From: Campylobacter showae
GTDB taxonomy: Bacteria; Campylobacterota; Campylobacteria; Campylobacterales; Campylobacteraceae
Length of the DNA: 64,000 nt
NCBI RefSeq assembly: GCF_900573985.1
Contig: NZ_UWOK01000001.1
Location: 1,798,001-1,862,000, forward strand
Direction of reading: 5' to 3'
Shown in pieces: positions 53,408-61,783 of the stretch. The notes under the pieces were generated by a model. That model was given only the letters and a program-made list of their open reading frames with translations, was not told the origin of the DNA and searched no databases. A program made the position numbers and the translations under genes. Each line of letters starts with the position of its first letter. Position 1 is the stretch's first letter.

Positions 53408-53586
53408 TTGAAAAAGATCATAGCCGTTTGCGTAACCGCATTAAATTTACTCCGCACCCAAATAATTTTAAAGAACGCCAATGTCGCGCGATTTTAGTAT
53501 ATCGTCGCGCTATCAAAGCAGCACAAGACGCGACAACCTACCCGTCCGATACAAACAGGACTGTGGCATACAAAGAGGCAAAATAG
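53408..53586 (+). pseudogene. Remnant of a small secreted-protein gene
   Basis: A TTG codon at 53408 after AAGGA opens a short frame with a signal-peptide-like start (KKIIAVCVTALNLL) that stops at 53497. The other frames continue to about 53586 without a good start. It looks like the front of a decayed gene for an exported protein. Alternatively it is chance sequence. No homologue recognised. Confidence 0.3.
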
Positions 53587-53632
53587 ATCAAATTTGAAAA
53601 ACAAAACAAGTAAAATTTAACAAAGGAGCGCG

Positions 53633-54417
53633 ATGATAAAACAGCTCTTACTACTGCTTTTTGCGCTAAATTTTGCTCTCGCAAATTTAACAGACGAAGG
53701 CCAAACGGCCTACGACGCGGACGATGAGCAAAGGGCGGCAAAAATTTGGCTAAAAGCCTGCGAAACAGGCGAGGCGCGCGGGTGTGCAAGGCTTGGGTTT
53801 TATACCAAAGCGGCAAAGGCGTAAAACAAGATGACGCAAAGGCTATCAAATTTTACGAAAAAGCCTGCAACGCGGACGAACTATCAGGCTGCAACAGCCT
53901 AGCTTCGCTCTACCAAAACAGCGGCGAACACGCCAAAGCCGCCACGATTTTTGAGCGAGCCTGCGAAAAAGGATTTGGTTTAAGCTGCTATAATCTAGCT
54001 CAAATTTATGAAGCAGGCAGCGTCGTCGCACTAGATGAAAGCAAGGCGCTAGACCTCTACGTAAAGGCCTGCGAGCGCGGATACGCGGTAGTTTGCTACT
54101 ATCTAGGCGGTATGTATGAGGACGGCTGGGCAAGCGAAAACGATGAAGCCTCGAAAAACGCGCTCAAATTTTACTCGCTTGCCTGCGATGGTAAAATTTA
54201 CGAAGCGTGCGAGGCTTTGGGCAGGCTTTACGAGGACGGCGAGGCGCGCGGGTGTCTAAATCTAGCGCGCCGTCTTGAAAGTAGCGACAAAAAGCAAGCC
54301 GCCGCGCTACGCCAAAAGGCGCAAAAGTTGCACGAAAAAGAGTGCGAGGCGGGGCTAAGCAAAAAGTGCATGGAGTTTAAAAAATCAACTAACAAAGGAG
54401 AAAAACATGAGTTTTAA
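53633..54417 (+). pseudogene. Sel1-repeat (Hcp-like) secreted protein, frameshifted
   Basis: The gene starts at 53633 (RBS AAAGGAG) with a signal peptide and the first Cys-type Sel1 repeat, but that frame stops at 53824. The rest of the repeats runs in another frame to 54417. Inserting one T into TTTT at 53798-53801 joins them cleanly as GFLYQSGKGVKQDD. Four or five Sel1/SLR units with paired cysteines (KAC..GC..L) follow, as in Helicobacter cysteine-rich proteins. The C-terminal part lacks the middle of a repeat (YEDGEARGC), near a 15-base direct repeat. Either decayed, phase-variable or a base-calling error. Confidence 0.78.
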
Positions 54418-54982
54418 AAAAGTTTCGTTTGCCGCCGTTGCAGCCGTTTGTTTATTTTTAGGCGGCTGCACTCAGCCTAGAACCACGCAGATAGAGCTAC
54501 CAAAAAGCGCGCTAGATAGCGTAAATCTACCAAACGAGATAGCCATAGACGGCGAAAAATTCGTCCTAAAGCAAAAAAACGCAAGAACGGCGGAATTTTA
54601 TCTACCAAATGAAAAAGTAGGCTTTAAATGGACCAAACTAGTAAGCGTCACCGTCGATGAAAACGCCGACATCAACGAATACCAAAGGACCTTTATGACC
54701 GCGCTAAAAAGCGGACAATTCGGCAAAGCGGAGTATGATTTTAAGTCTATAAATGATAAAGAGTATCAAGCTTACACGATCTACTATCCGATCGCGGGCA
54801 ACCCGGATTTTGACAACTACGAGATTAATCTAATCCACGTCAAGAGCCTTAACTGCGGGCTTAGAGTCACGCACTACGCGCTAAAGTTTCTAAATATCGC
54901 GGATAGAAGCAAATTTCACGCGCTAATCAAGCAAAAAATGCCGATATTTTTAGCGCAGATGCCGCAAGTCGCGTGCAAATAG
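54407..54982 (+). CDS. Lipoprotein of unknown family
   Basis: A 191-residue lipoprotein with signal peptide and lipobox LGGC (C21). The mature part is soluble, mixed alpha/beta, with two cysteines late (LNCGLRV and QVACK). ATG follows AAAGGAGAAAAAC and overlaps the end of the Sel1-repeat gene by 11 bases. I do not recognise the family. Confidence 0.82.
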   Translation: MSFKKVSFAAVAAVCLFLGGCTQPRTTQIELPKSALDSVNLPNEIAIDGEKFVLKQKNARTAEFYLPNEKVGFKWTKLVSVTVDENADINEYQRTFMTALKSGQFGKAEYDFKSINDKEYQAYTIYYPIAGNPDFDNYEINLIHVKSLNCGLRVTHYALKFLNIADRSKFHALIKQKMPIFLAQMPQVACK

Positions 54983-55209
54983 TTTTACTTTCGGGCGTTA
55001 TTTTAGCCGCTGCTAAATTTAGCGCCCTCTTTTTGGGTCGATATTTAAATTTGACCCCAAAAAACCGCGGCAAATTTGACGCTTTGCTTGCGCGGGCGGT
55101 CAAATTTGACGAGCGTAACGGCTGCAAATTTAACTCCGCCTGGTTTTAGGCGACAAATTTACGATTCATGCCTGCTTAAAGGCTAGATAAAACTACCCAA
55201 AGGAAAAAT

Positions 55210-55947
55210 ATGGAAAACGGCGGACTGGCGGTATATTTCGGAGAAAATTTGGCGCAAATTTTATCGCAAAAGATAAAGGCGGTCTATCCTAAATTTGACG
55301 CGCAGAGCTACTGCGGGCAAATCGCGGAGAGTACGCCCAATCTCGGTTATTCGCAAAGGATTTTAGCGCACGCAAACGCGCTAAATGAACTTTTGCCGCC
55401 GGATTTTAGGCGCGCGGCGGAGATTTTGGTCGCGATTTTAGGCGAAGAAAACCCGAATGAAACGGGCATGTTTAAGCATTTTTACTGGACTTTGCCGCTG
55501 GCAAAATACGTCGAAATTTACGGCCTAGACGACTTTGAGACCTCGATGAATGCGACCATGGAAATCACGAAGCGCGGCACGGGTGAGTACGCGGTGCGCG
55601 CCTTTATCAAAAAATATCCGCAAGACTCGCTAAAGACCATGACGCAGTGGGCGCGCTCGTCAAATTTCCACCTGCGTAGGCTAGCGTCCGAGGGCCTACG
55701 ACCAAAGCTACCGTGGGCTAGTAAACTGGAGCTTTTTATCAGCGATCCGCGCCCGGTTTTTGCGGTGCTGGAGATACTCAAAGAGGACGAGGTGCGCTTC
55801 GTGCAGCGCTCGGTTGCAAACAACGTCGCGGACTATCTAAAGGTAAATTTTGCCGCCGCAAAAGAGCTGCTCGTGCGCTGGCAAAGCTCGCAAAACAAAA
55901 ACACGCAGCAAATCGTTCGTCACGCGACGAGAAAAATCAAAATTTAG
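55210..55947 (+). CDS. AlkD-type DNA alkylation repair protein
   Basis: A 245-residue HEAT-like repeat protein. The block NFHLRRLASEGLRPKLPWA followed by ISDPRPVFAVLEILKEDEVRFVQRSVANNVADYLK is the hallmark of the COG4335 group of DNA alkylation repair proteins. These glycosylases remove positively charged alkylated bases; whether this member cuts is not shown. ATG after AAAGGA. Confidence 0.85.
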   Translation: MENGGLAVYFGENLAQILSQKIKAVYPKFDAQSYCGQIAESTPNLGYSQRILAHANALNELLPPDFRRAAEILVAILGEENPNETGMFKHFYWTLPLAKYVEIYGLDDFETSMNATMEITKRGTGEYAVRAFIKKYPQDSLKTMTQWARSSNFHLRRLASEGLRPKLPWASKLELFISDPRPVFAVLEILKEDEVRFVQRSVANNVADYLKVNFAAAKELLVRWQSSQNKNTQQIVRHATRKIKI

Positions 55948-56252
55948 CTTTTACGTAGATACGCAAGCTGGCGGCGATTAAATTTGGGATTTAAATTTTT
56001 ATAAAATTTAAAAAGCAAACGCGCTTGATAGACGGTGCGCAAAAAGTAGATGCAAGCTTAATGGTCGGCGCGCTAAAATATAAGATCAAATTTACAACCG
56101 CCGCCCGAGATCAAATTTGACCCCAACCACGTAACGATACGCAAATTTTAAAAGCCGCCGCGCTTAAATTTAAAGCCAAGCGCCCAAATTTAGCGCAGCA
56201 TAAAAACGAATCGGCGCACAAGCATCGCAAGCGGCCGAGCCTAAAAACAAAT
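55948..56252. other. Intergenic, no gene recognised
   Basis: About 305 bases between convergent genes. Rich in AAATTT elements, e.g. AAATTTGAC near 56113. No ORF or terminator clearly assigned. Confidence 0.5.
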
Positions 56253-56618
56253 CTATCCAGCAAAAATCCTAAACGCTATCCAAACCGCCAAAGCGCCGAT
56301 CAAAACGCCGCCCGCAAAGGCCGAAGCGACATAGATTTTCTGTTTTTTTCTGATCTGCTCAAATTTCTTTTCGTGATGCTTTTTTACGCCCTCAAAGGTT
56401 AAATTTAAGATCTTTTCGTTCGTTTGATTTAGCGCATCGGCAAAGCTCTTTATCTGCTCGTCGTTGATATATCGCATGGTCTTGCGCGTCGCGTTGGCTA
56501 GGCGCTCGTAGTCCTCGCTGTTTTCCCAGAGTTCGACCACCGTGTTGTTTTCGATGCGCTCTTTTAGCTCTAGCGTTTCTTTTAGCTCGTTTTGTTCGAC
56601 TAGTTGCGTTCCCATCAC
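56253..56618 (-). CDS. Helical protein with C-terminal membrane anchor
   Basis: A 121-residue protein: charged helical part (residues 8-92) and one C-terminal membrane helix (about 97-118), a tail-anchored layout. The start may be the second Met (MGTQLVEQNE). Six bases downstream of psd, so in one transcript. Not recognised. Confidence 0.75.
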   Translation of the reverse strand: MMGTQLVEQNELKETLELKERIENNTVVELWENSEDYERLANATRKTMRYINDEQIKSFADALNQTNEKILNLTFEGVKKHHEKKFEQIRKKQKIYVASAFAGGVLIGALAVWIAFRIFAG

Positions 56619-56624
56619 GCCTCC

Positions 56625-57425
56625 TTAGTTGATAGTTCCTATTTTGTCGCCGTATTTTAGCTTTTGCTCGGCTGCGAGATCAAATTTGACCGCGCCCTGC
56701 TCGCTAAGGATTAGGATCGTCGAGCCCAGCTCAAACATCCCCAGCTGCTCGCCCTTTTTCACGCTTAAATTTTCGTATTCATAAAGCGCGACGTTTCCGG
56801 CGCATGCGTTAGTCTGTATGCGCGCGTCAAAGTCAAATTTCATCTTGCCCACGTTTAGCGCACCGACGAAGACCAGCCACATCTTTTTGCCGCTTGCAAG
56901 CTCGCATTTTAGTACCACTCGCTCATTTTTGGCGTAAAGATTTGGCACCTTTAGCAGCGCGCTAACGGCCACGCTATATAGCTCGCCCGGCACGTATAGC
57001 GCAGATAATATCCTCATATCGCAAGGCGCGTGATAGCGGTGGTAGTCGCGCGGACTCAGATAAATATTTACATACTCTAGCTCGGCGTCTCGCTCCCTAC
57101 TCTCCATACTATCGCCTAGAAGCTCTGCTATACCGTACTCGTGGCCCTTGACGCTGATCGCCTTTAGCTCCTTGCTAACTCCGCGCTCCAGGCACGTGCC
57201 GTCGCTAGGACTGATGAAAGCCTGGGGCGAAACGTCGAAATTTCGCGGACGCTGTAGCTCGCGGGTAAAAAGCGCCGTGAGGCTCTCGTACTCCTTTGGC
57301 TCTTTAAACTCGCTCATATCGATTTTAAAGCCGCTTACGTATTTTTCATTGATAAATGCTTGCAAAAATCTCGGAAATTTAATCGCCGCAACAAACCCGA
57401 ATATCCTAGAAATAAGTCCCCTCAT
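56625..57425 (-). CDS. psd: Phosphatidylserine decarboxylase
   Basis: Makes phosphatidylethanolamine at the inner membrane. The 266-residue proenzyme has the FISPSDGT block, YLSPRDYHRYHAPCD and the self-cleavage site LGST near the C terminus, where Ser becomes the pyruvoyl group. Overlaps the metallophosphoesterase gene by four bases. Confidence 0.95.
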   Translation of the reverse strand: MRGLISRIFGFVAAIKFPRFLQAFINEKYVSGFKIDMSEFKEPKEYESLTALFTRELQRPRNFDVSPQAFISPSDGTCLERGVSKELKAISVKGHEYGIAELLGDSMESRERDAELEYVNIYLSPRDYHRYHAPCDMRILSALYVPGELYSVAVSALLKVPNLYAKNERVVLKCELASGKKMWLVFVGALNVGKMKFDFDARIQTNACAGNVALYEYENLSVKKGEQLGMFELGSTILILSEQGAVKFDLAAEQKLKYGDKIGTIN

Positions 57426-58549
57426 ACAACTCCTTTTAGTCTTAATAACGAAATCTCGCTAGGCGCCATCACGCGCACCGGCGGCCCCCAAAACCCGGCG
57501 CCTCGGCTAACGTAAATTTGCGTATTTTCATTCGCGCGGTATAGCCCGGCGACGTATTTTTGATCCAGCTTTACTAGCAGCGAAAACGGAAAAATTTGTC
57601 CGCCGTGCGTGTGTCCGCTCACGACCAGATCCACGGGCGCGCTTTCGTCCATGTATTTTAAAAACTTAGGCTGATGAGCGAGCAAAACGGTTGGCAAATT
57701 TACGTCGCGACTGTCCAGAGCAGCGACTAGATCGGGCTCGTATGCTTTAAATCTAAGACCGATGATATCATAAACGCCGGCTAAATTTACTCCGCCGACT
57801 CGCGCGTTTTCGTTGCCTAAAATTTTAAAATTCGTCGCCTCGCGGATCGCTTTTAGCGTGCCGTCGATGCCGTTATAGTACTCGTGATTGCCTGGCACGT
57901 AAAAGGTGCCGTATTTGCTCTTTAGCTCGTTAAATGGCGCGATAAACTCGGCCAAACGGTGCGGCTTCACGTCGGCGATATCGCCCACGATCGCGACCGC
58001 GTCGGCATCTAGCTCATTTACGCGCCTAGTGACCGCCCGCGCAAAGTCCGCTCCCAAAAAATCTCCCAGATGGATATCAGTTAAAACCGCGATCTTTAGC
58101 TCGCCCTTTAGCCCCTTTAACTCGATATCCTGCGCTTTTACTTCGGGTAATTTTACGGCGTTAAAGATGCCTTTAAAAAAGTAGCTAAACGCCAAAATAA
58201 GTATCGTGACGTCAAGGTAAAGGCGCAAAAATTTACGTCTGCTCTCGCTAAACGCGCGCTTGGTTACGGGACGAACCGCGAGCGCGACGATGTTCGTAAA
58301 AAGCACGAACGAAAAGATAATAAACGTCAGCGCCAGCATCAGCGAACAGGCGATACGAAGGCTAGGTCCCAAAAAGTTAAACCGCAGCGAAAAAGCAAGC
58401 GCGACGCCGCCCATAGCAAGCGTCAGGAAAAATAGCCCAAGCGCCCTTTTGTGCGCGGCAAGCGGCCTGAGCGCGGCATCCGCGAAAAGCCCGCGATAAG
58501 AAACGTAATTCATAAAAATAATGACTAAAGACGATAGAACATAAAACAT
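57422..58549 (-). CDS. Membrane metallophosphoesterase
   Basis: A 375-residue protein with four N-terminal helices (residues 1-135) and a calcineurin-type phosphoesterase domain: TDIHLGDFLG, VGDIADVKP, PGNHEYYNG and GHTHGGQIFP. It is of the YaeI/YkuE type that may act on lipid phosphates. Coupled to psd, so a membrane lipid role is plausible. Confidence 0.9.
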   Translation of the reverse strand: MFYVLSSLVIIFMNYVSYRGLFADAALRPLAAHKRALGLFFLTLAMGGVALAFSLRFNFLGPSLRIACSLMLALTFIIFSFVLFTNIVALAVRPVTKRAFSESRRKFLRLYLDVTILILAFSYFFKGIFNAVKLPEVKAQDIELKGLKGELKIAVLTDIHLGDFLGADFARAVTRRVNELDADAVAIVGDIADVKPHRLAEFIAPFNELKSKYGTFYVPGNHEYYNGIDGTLKAIREATNFKILGNENARVGGVNLAGVYDIIGLRFKAYEPDLVAALDSRDVNLPTVLLAHQPKFLKYMDESAPVDLVVSGHTHGGQIFPFSLLVKLDQKYVAGLYRANENTQIYVSRGAGFWGPPVRVMAPSEISLLRLKGVV

Positions 58550-58858
58550 TTCGTAAATTTAGCCAAAATTATTAAATATCTAACCACTGCGCGCGGCAAA
58601 TTTGAGGAAATTTAACCACGGCAGCAAAGCGTGTGCTAGAAACGTCTTTTTACGCGACAAGTTCGGCATAGGCGGGCAGGAAAATTTGGTCGGTTGCTCG
58701 GGGCAAATTTGACTCGCGCCGAGCTTGCGTTTTGGTTTGTAAATTTTAGACAATATGCTATTTGCGAGCTAAATTTAGCGGTGTATTTTAAATTTTACCG
58801 CCGATAGCTACTTTACGCTTGGCATAACCCGCACCTTTACGAAGCTAGCGAAATTTAA
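58550..58858. other. Intergenic, no gene recognised
   Basis: About 309 bases between the metallophosphoesterase start and the ybeY stop. No ORF with a ribosome site. Contains AAATTTGAC at about 58704-58712. Confidence 0.5.
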
Positions 58859-59275
58859 TTATTCCTCGCCAGCATCCTGCGTTCGCACGATGAGGCTCTT
58901 TGGCAGGCTAAACTTCTCGATCACCTCACACTCTTTGGCCCTCATCTCGCCCGCGTCATTTTCGTGATCGTAGCCCAGTACGTGAAGCAGCCCGTGTGTG
59001 AAAAGCAGCGCCGTCTCGTCATCCTCGCTGTGCCCTAGCTCGGCGGCTTTGGCAGCGACCAGCTCAGTGTTTATCACGATACAGCCAAGCGGCGTGTGCA
59101 ACTGCATCTCAAGCGGGAAGCTCAGCACGTCTGTAGTCTCGTAGATGCCGCGCTGGCGGACGTTTATCTCCTTCATCTCCTCGGCGTCCACGAAACTAAG
59201 CTCCACTTCGCCTGCGGTCAAATAGTCGCAAATTTGATCCAAAATCTTCGGATAATCGTCCTCGCAAAGTATCAT
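58859..59275 (-). CDS. ybeY: Endoribonuclease YbeY
   Basis: YbeY matures the 16S rRNA 3' end and takes part in ribosome quality control. The 138-residue protein has the zinc motif [11 protein letters not shown] (H-x3-H-x5-H) and the DVLSFPLEM segment. Start at the ATG after AAAGGAAAGCC. Confidence 0.95.
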   Translation of the reverse strand: MILCEDDYPKILDQICDYLTAGEVELSFVDAEEMKEINVRQRGIYETTDVLSFPLEMQLHTPLGCIVINTELVAAKAAELGHSEDDETALLFTHGLLHVLGYDHENDAGEMRAKECEVIEKFSLPKSLIVRTQDAGEE

Positions 59276-59351
59276 TTTTGGCTTTCCTTTAGTAAAATTT
59301 GAGTATGATTTTAGCGAAAATTCGGGCTAAATTTGCTGATATGGTCGGTTT

Positions 59352-59471
59352 GGTCGCATAATTTTATCCGCTCAAGCAGAGTGCCGAACATGTAGCACGA
59401 AAATTATTCTTTTTCGCTTCGCTCAAAGCAATTTTCGGCGGCAATGCTTTCGCAGATAAATTTATGCGACC
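59352..59471. repeat. Nested inverted repeat, about 120 bases
   Basis: Outer arms of 17 bases, GGTCGCATAATTTTATC (59352-59368) and GATAAATTTATGCGACC (59455-59471), pair with one mismatch. Inside, CGAAAATT (59398-59405) pairs with AATTTTCG (59430-59437). The whole could fold as one long hairpin in RNA or DNA. It lies between ybeY and queC. Confidence 0.7.
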
Positions 59472-59483
59472 GATGCGACACCA

Positions 59484-59570
59484 AAATTTAACGTGCAACA
59501 CAAAGTGTTTTTAAAAAAATAAAAACAATAGTGAATACTAAATTTTAATGTGAAACGCGAAGTATTTTAA
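59484..59570. repeat. Degenerate 30-base direct repeat, two copies
   Basis: 59484-59513 and 59541-59570 match at 23 of 30 positions by eye. Each copy has a small hairpin (e.g. AACAC-AAA-GTGTT in copy 1) followed by T/A-rich sequence. Confidence 0.45.
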
Positions 59571-59614
59571 TAAATTTAAAGTAATGGCGGAAGTATTGCA
59601 AAGCTAGGCGCGGC

Positions 59615-59674
59615 GATTTTGAAATTTACGAACGGAGCGCACGCGTTGTGCGTGACTGAGTAAATTTCAAAATC
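59615..59674. repeat. 15-bp perfect inverted repeat upstream of queC
   Basis: GATTTTGAAATTTAC (59615-59629) and GTAAATTTCAAAATC (59660-59674) pair fully; the 30-base loop holds a further hairpin CGCAC-GCGTT-GTGCG. It ends 48 bases before the queC start, so it would lie in or near the queC leader. Confidence 0.75.
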
Positions 59675-59721
59675 AACAAAGCATAGCAAAGCAAGACGAC
59701 GCACTATAAAAAGGAGAAAAA

Positions 59722-60393
59722 GTGAAAAAAGCGGTTTGCATAATGAGCGGCGGCATGGACAGCACCCTCTGCGCCGTCCTCGCCAAGCGCGCTGGCTACG
59801 AGATCATCGCGCTGCATTTTGACTACGGGCAGCGAACGATGAAGCGCGAAAAGATAGCGTTTGAGCAGATCTGCGAGCGTATCGGCGCTCTAAAAAAGGT
59901 AAATTTAGATGCTAGTTTTATAGCAGACATCGGCGGCAACGCGCTAACCGACGAGAGCCTGCCTATCCGTAAAGACGGCGCCAAGCCCGACACCCCTAGC
60001 ACCTACGTCCCGTTTCGAAACGGCATCTTTATCTCTATCGCCGCCGCGCTAGCCGAAAAAGAAGGCGCGCAGGCGCTATATATCGGCATCGTCGAGGAGG
60101 ACGGCTCGGGCTACCCGGACTGCACGGCGGACTTTATCGCCAAGATAGAAACCGCCGTGAATGCCGGCAACTCAAAGGATTTTAGCCTGCAAATCGTCAC
60201 GCCGCTGGTAAATTTAAGCAAGGCTGACATCGTGCGAGAGTCGCTCGAGGCCGGCTCTCCGCTAGAGCTAACCTGGAGCTGCTACGAGCGCGAGGACGAG
60301 GCCTGCGGCGAATGCGACAGCTGCCGCTTGAGACTGCGAGGATTTGAGCTTGCAAGCGAAAAAGACAGGATAAAGTACGTAAATCTAAAATAA
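59722..60393 (+). CDS. queC: 7-cyano-7-deazaguanine synthase
   Basis: QueC makes preQ0 from CDG for queuosine. The 223-residue protein has the PP-loop [12 protein letters not shown] and the zinc Cys cluster [21 protein letters not shown] start follows AAGGAG. No other que genes nearby. No preQ1 riboswitch was seen upstream. Confidence 0.96.
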   Translation: MKKAVCIMSGGMDSTLCAVLAKRAGYEIIALHFDYGQRTMKREKIAFEQICERIGALKKVNLDASFIADIGGNALTDESLPIRKDGAKPDTPSTYVPFRNGIFISIAAALAEKEGAQALYIGIVEEDGSGYPDCTADFIAKIETAVNAGNSKDFSLQIVTPLVNLSKADIVRESLEAGSPLELTWSCYEREDEACGECDSCRLRLRGFELASEKDRIKYVNLK

Positions 60394-60756
60394 AATTTGG
60401 CCGAGTGCGGCTCTGCCAGTAAATTTAGCCCAAAATCAAATTTATCCGCCAAAACACGGCAATCTTTTTGGCGGCGGTTTTGCGGATTTTGAATGGCGGA
60501 CATTTGCAACAAGATCCGCCTTTGCAGACGGTAAAACAAAAACGCCCTCTTCCAAAATTTAGCCGCGTATGCATTGCTACGCAAAGCACGCAAACACGAT
60601 TTGCGGAAAGAATGTTTTATTTAAGGCTTTCCTGTTTTAAACATTTTTATGCGTCAAATTTAGCGACAAATTTGCAGTAGAAAGCGGATGATTGTAAAAA
60701 ACAGGTTAAATTTGAAGTAGATAAAGACGTCAAGCTCAGCGCCAAATTTGAGCTTT
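60394..60756. other. Intergenic, with a hairpin after queC
   Basis: About 363 bases between convergent genes. CCGCCAAAA (60446-60454) pairs with TTTTGGCGG (60466-60474), then CGGTTTT follows, a possible queC terminator. Nothing else recognised; contains GTCAAATTT near 60653. Confidence 0.5.
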
Positions 60757-61764
60757 TTATAAAATTTCGCCAAACAAATCAGGCTCGGGCGCGGCCAAAT
60801 TTAGCATCGCTTCAAGCTCCTCTTTTTGGCATTTAACGAGAGCGTAGTGAAAATTTGAAAGATTTTTCAGCTCGGCAAGCTCCTTAAATCTCATCGTAGC
60901 CGCCGCGCTTCCAGCAAAATCCTCAGGCACGCAAATCTCGATACCGCCGCTAAAATTGCGCGCGAGAAACGCTGCCTCCATATCAAAAAGCTCGTCGTCG
61001 CACTCAGCGATAAAGGCCTGAGAGCTCGCGCCAAAAGGCACGACGCGAAAGTTTTTATTTATAAAAATAGGCTCAAAGTGCCCTAAATTTCGCGTGTCGC
61101 CGAGCTTAAAAGAAAAGCCAGCGCGGATCAGATACCTTAAAAGCCCGCAAAGATAGTGCGTGAAAACTTTAGGGAAATTTAAGTTTGGATAATAAACGCC
61201 CTCGCAAACGACGCTAGAGGCAAACAGTGAGCCGCCCTGCGCGCAAACCGCGTCCACGTCGCTAAAAACGGTGTCGTATAGCGGCGCGATCTTGGATAAA
61301 ATTTTAAGATCGTCGGTGAAAAACAGATCCCCCGCGCCCGCTTTCATTATCTTTATAAAAAGTCGCGTCGCATCCTCTGGTAGCAAGCCGGCTGCGTTGC
61401 CTTCGGCGTTTTTGCCTAGGCTCATGCGCGCTAGCAAGGCTTTTTGCACGGGATTAACGGAGCAAAATTTGAGATTTTTGTAGCTGGTCTCAAAGCGCAT
61501 TAGCCGTATCAGCGCGGCGCTCAGGCTATCGACCTTGATAAAAGCGACTTCGGGATCTACAACCTCGCATCTTTGCTCGACGAGCACGGCATAAGCGCCG
61601 TTTGCGACGGCCACGGCTATCTCGTCCGCGCCAGCGCCAAGCCCGATGTAGGCGTAGCCCTGGCGTACATTTTTACTCTCAAACGCAAAGCCCTCCACGG
61701 CGCTGACGCTTGGTTTATTTAGCGCTTCGCCGTTGATGAGGCGCCTTAGGTTTTCGATATTCAC
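60757..61764 (-). CDS. Protein with Mur-ligase N-terminal-like domain
   Basis: A 335-residue protein. Residues 1-95 (FAFESKNVRQGYAYIGL, GAYAVLVEQRCEV, VAFIKVDSLSAALIRLMRF) resemble the N-terminal UDP-binding domain of MurE/MurF. The central ATPase domain is missing: no GTNGKT loop. The rest is not recognised. Sits 19 bases downstream of metG. I know of no named function; a role near cell-wall precursors is only a guess. Confidence 0.65.
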   Translation of the reverse strand: MNIENLRRLINGEALNKPSVSAVEGFAFESKNVRQGYAYIGLGAGADEIAVAVANGAYAVLVEQRCEVVDPEVAFIKVDSLSAALIRLMRFETSYKNLKFCSVNPVQKALLARMSLGKNAEGNAAGLLPEDATRLFIKIMKAGAGDLFFTDDLKILSKIAPLYDTVFSDVDAVCAQGGSLFASSVVCEGVYYPNLNFPKVFTHYLCGLLRYLIRAGFSFKLGDTRNLGHFEPIFINKNFRVVPFGASSQAFIAECDDELFDMEAAFLARNFSGGIEICVPEDFAGSAAATMRFKELAELKNLSNFHYALVKCQKEELEAMLNLAAPEPDLFGEIL

Positions 61765-61783
61765 GCCGTTTTAGCCTCGCTTT

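Noticed and set aside
53746..54417. Separate gene starting at TTG 53746
   Set aside because: It begins inside the first Sel1 repeat in the wrong frame. The frameshift explanation is better.
59276..59721. preQ1 riboswitch before queC
   Set aside because: No preQ1-I or -II core sequence was found; only the repeats described.
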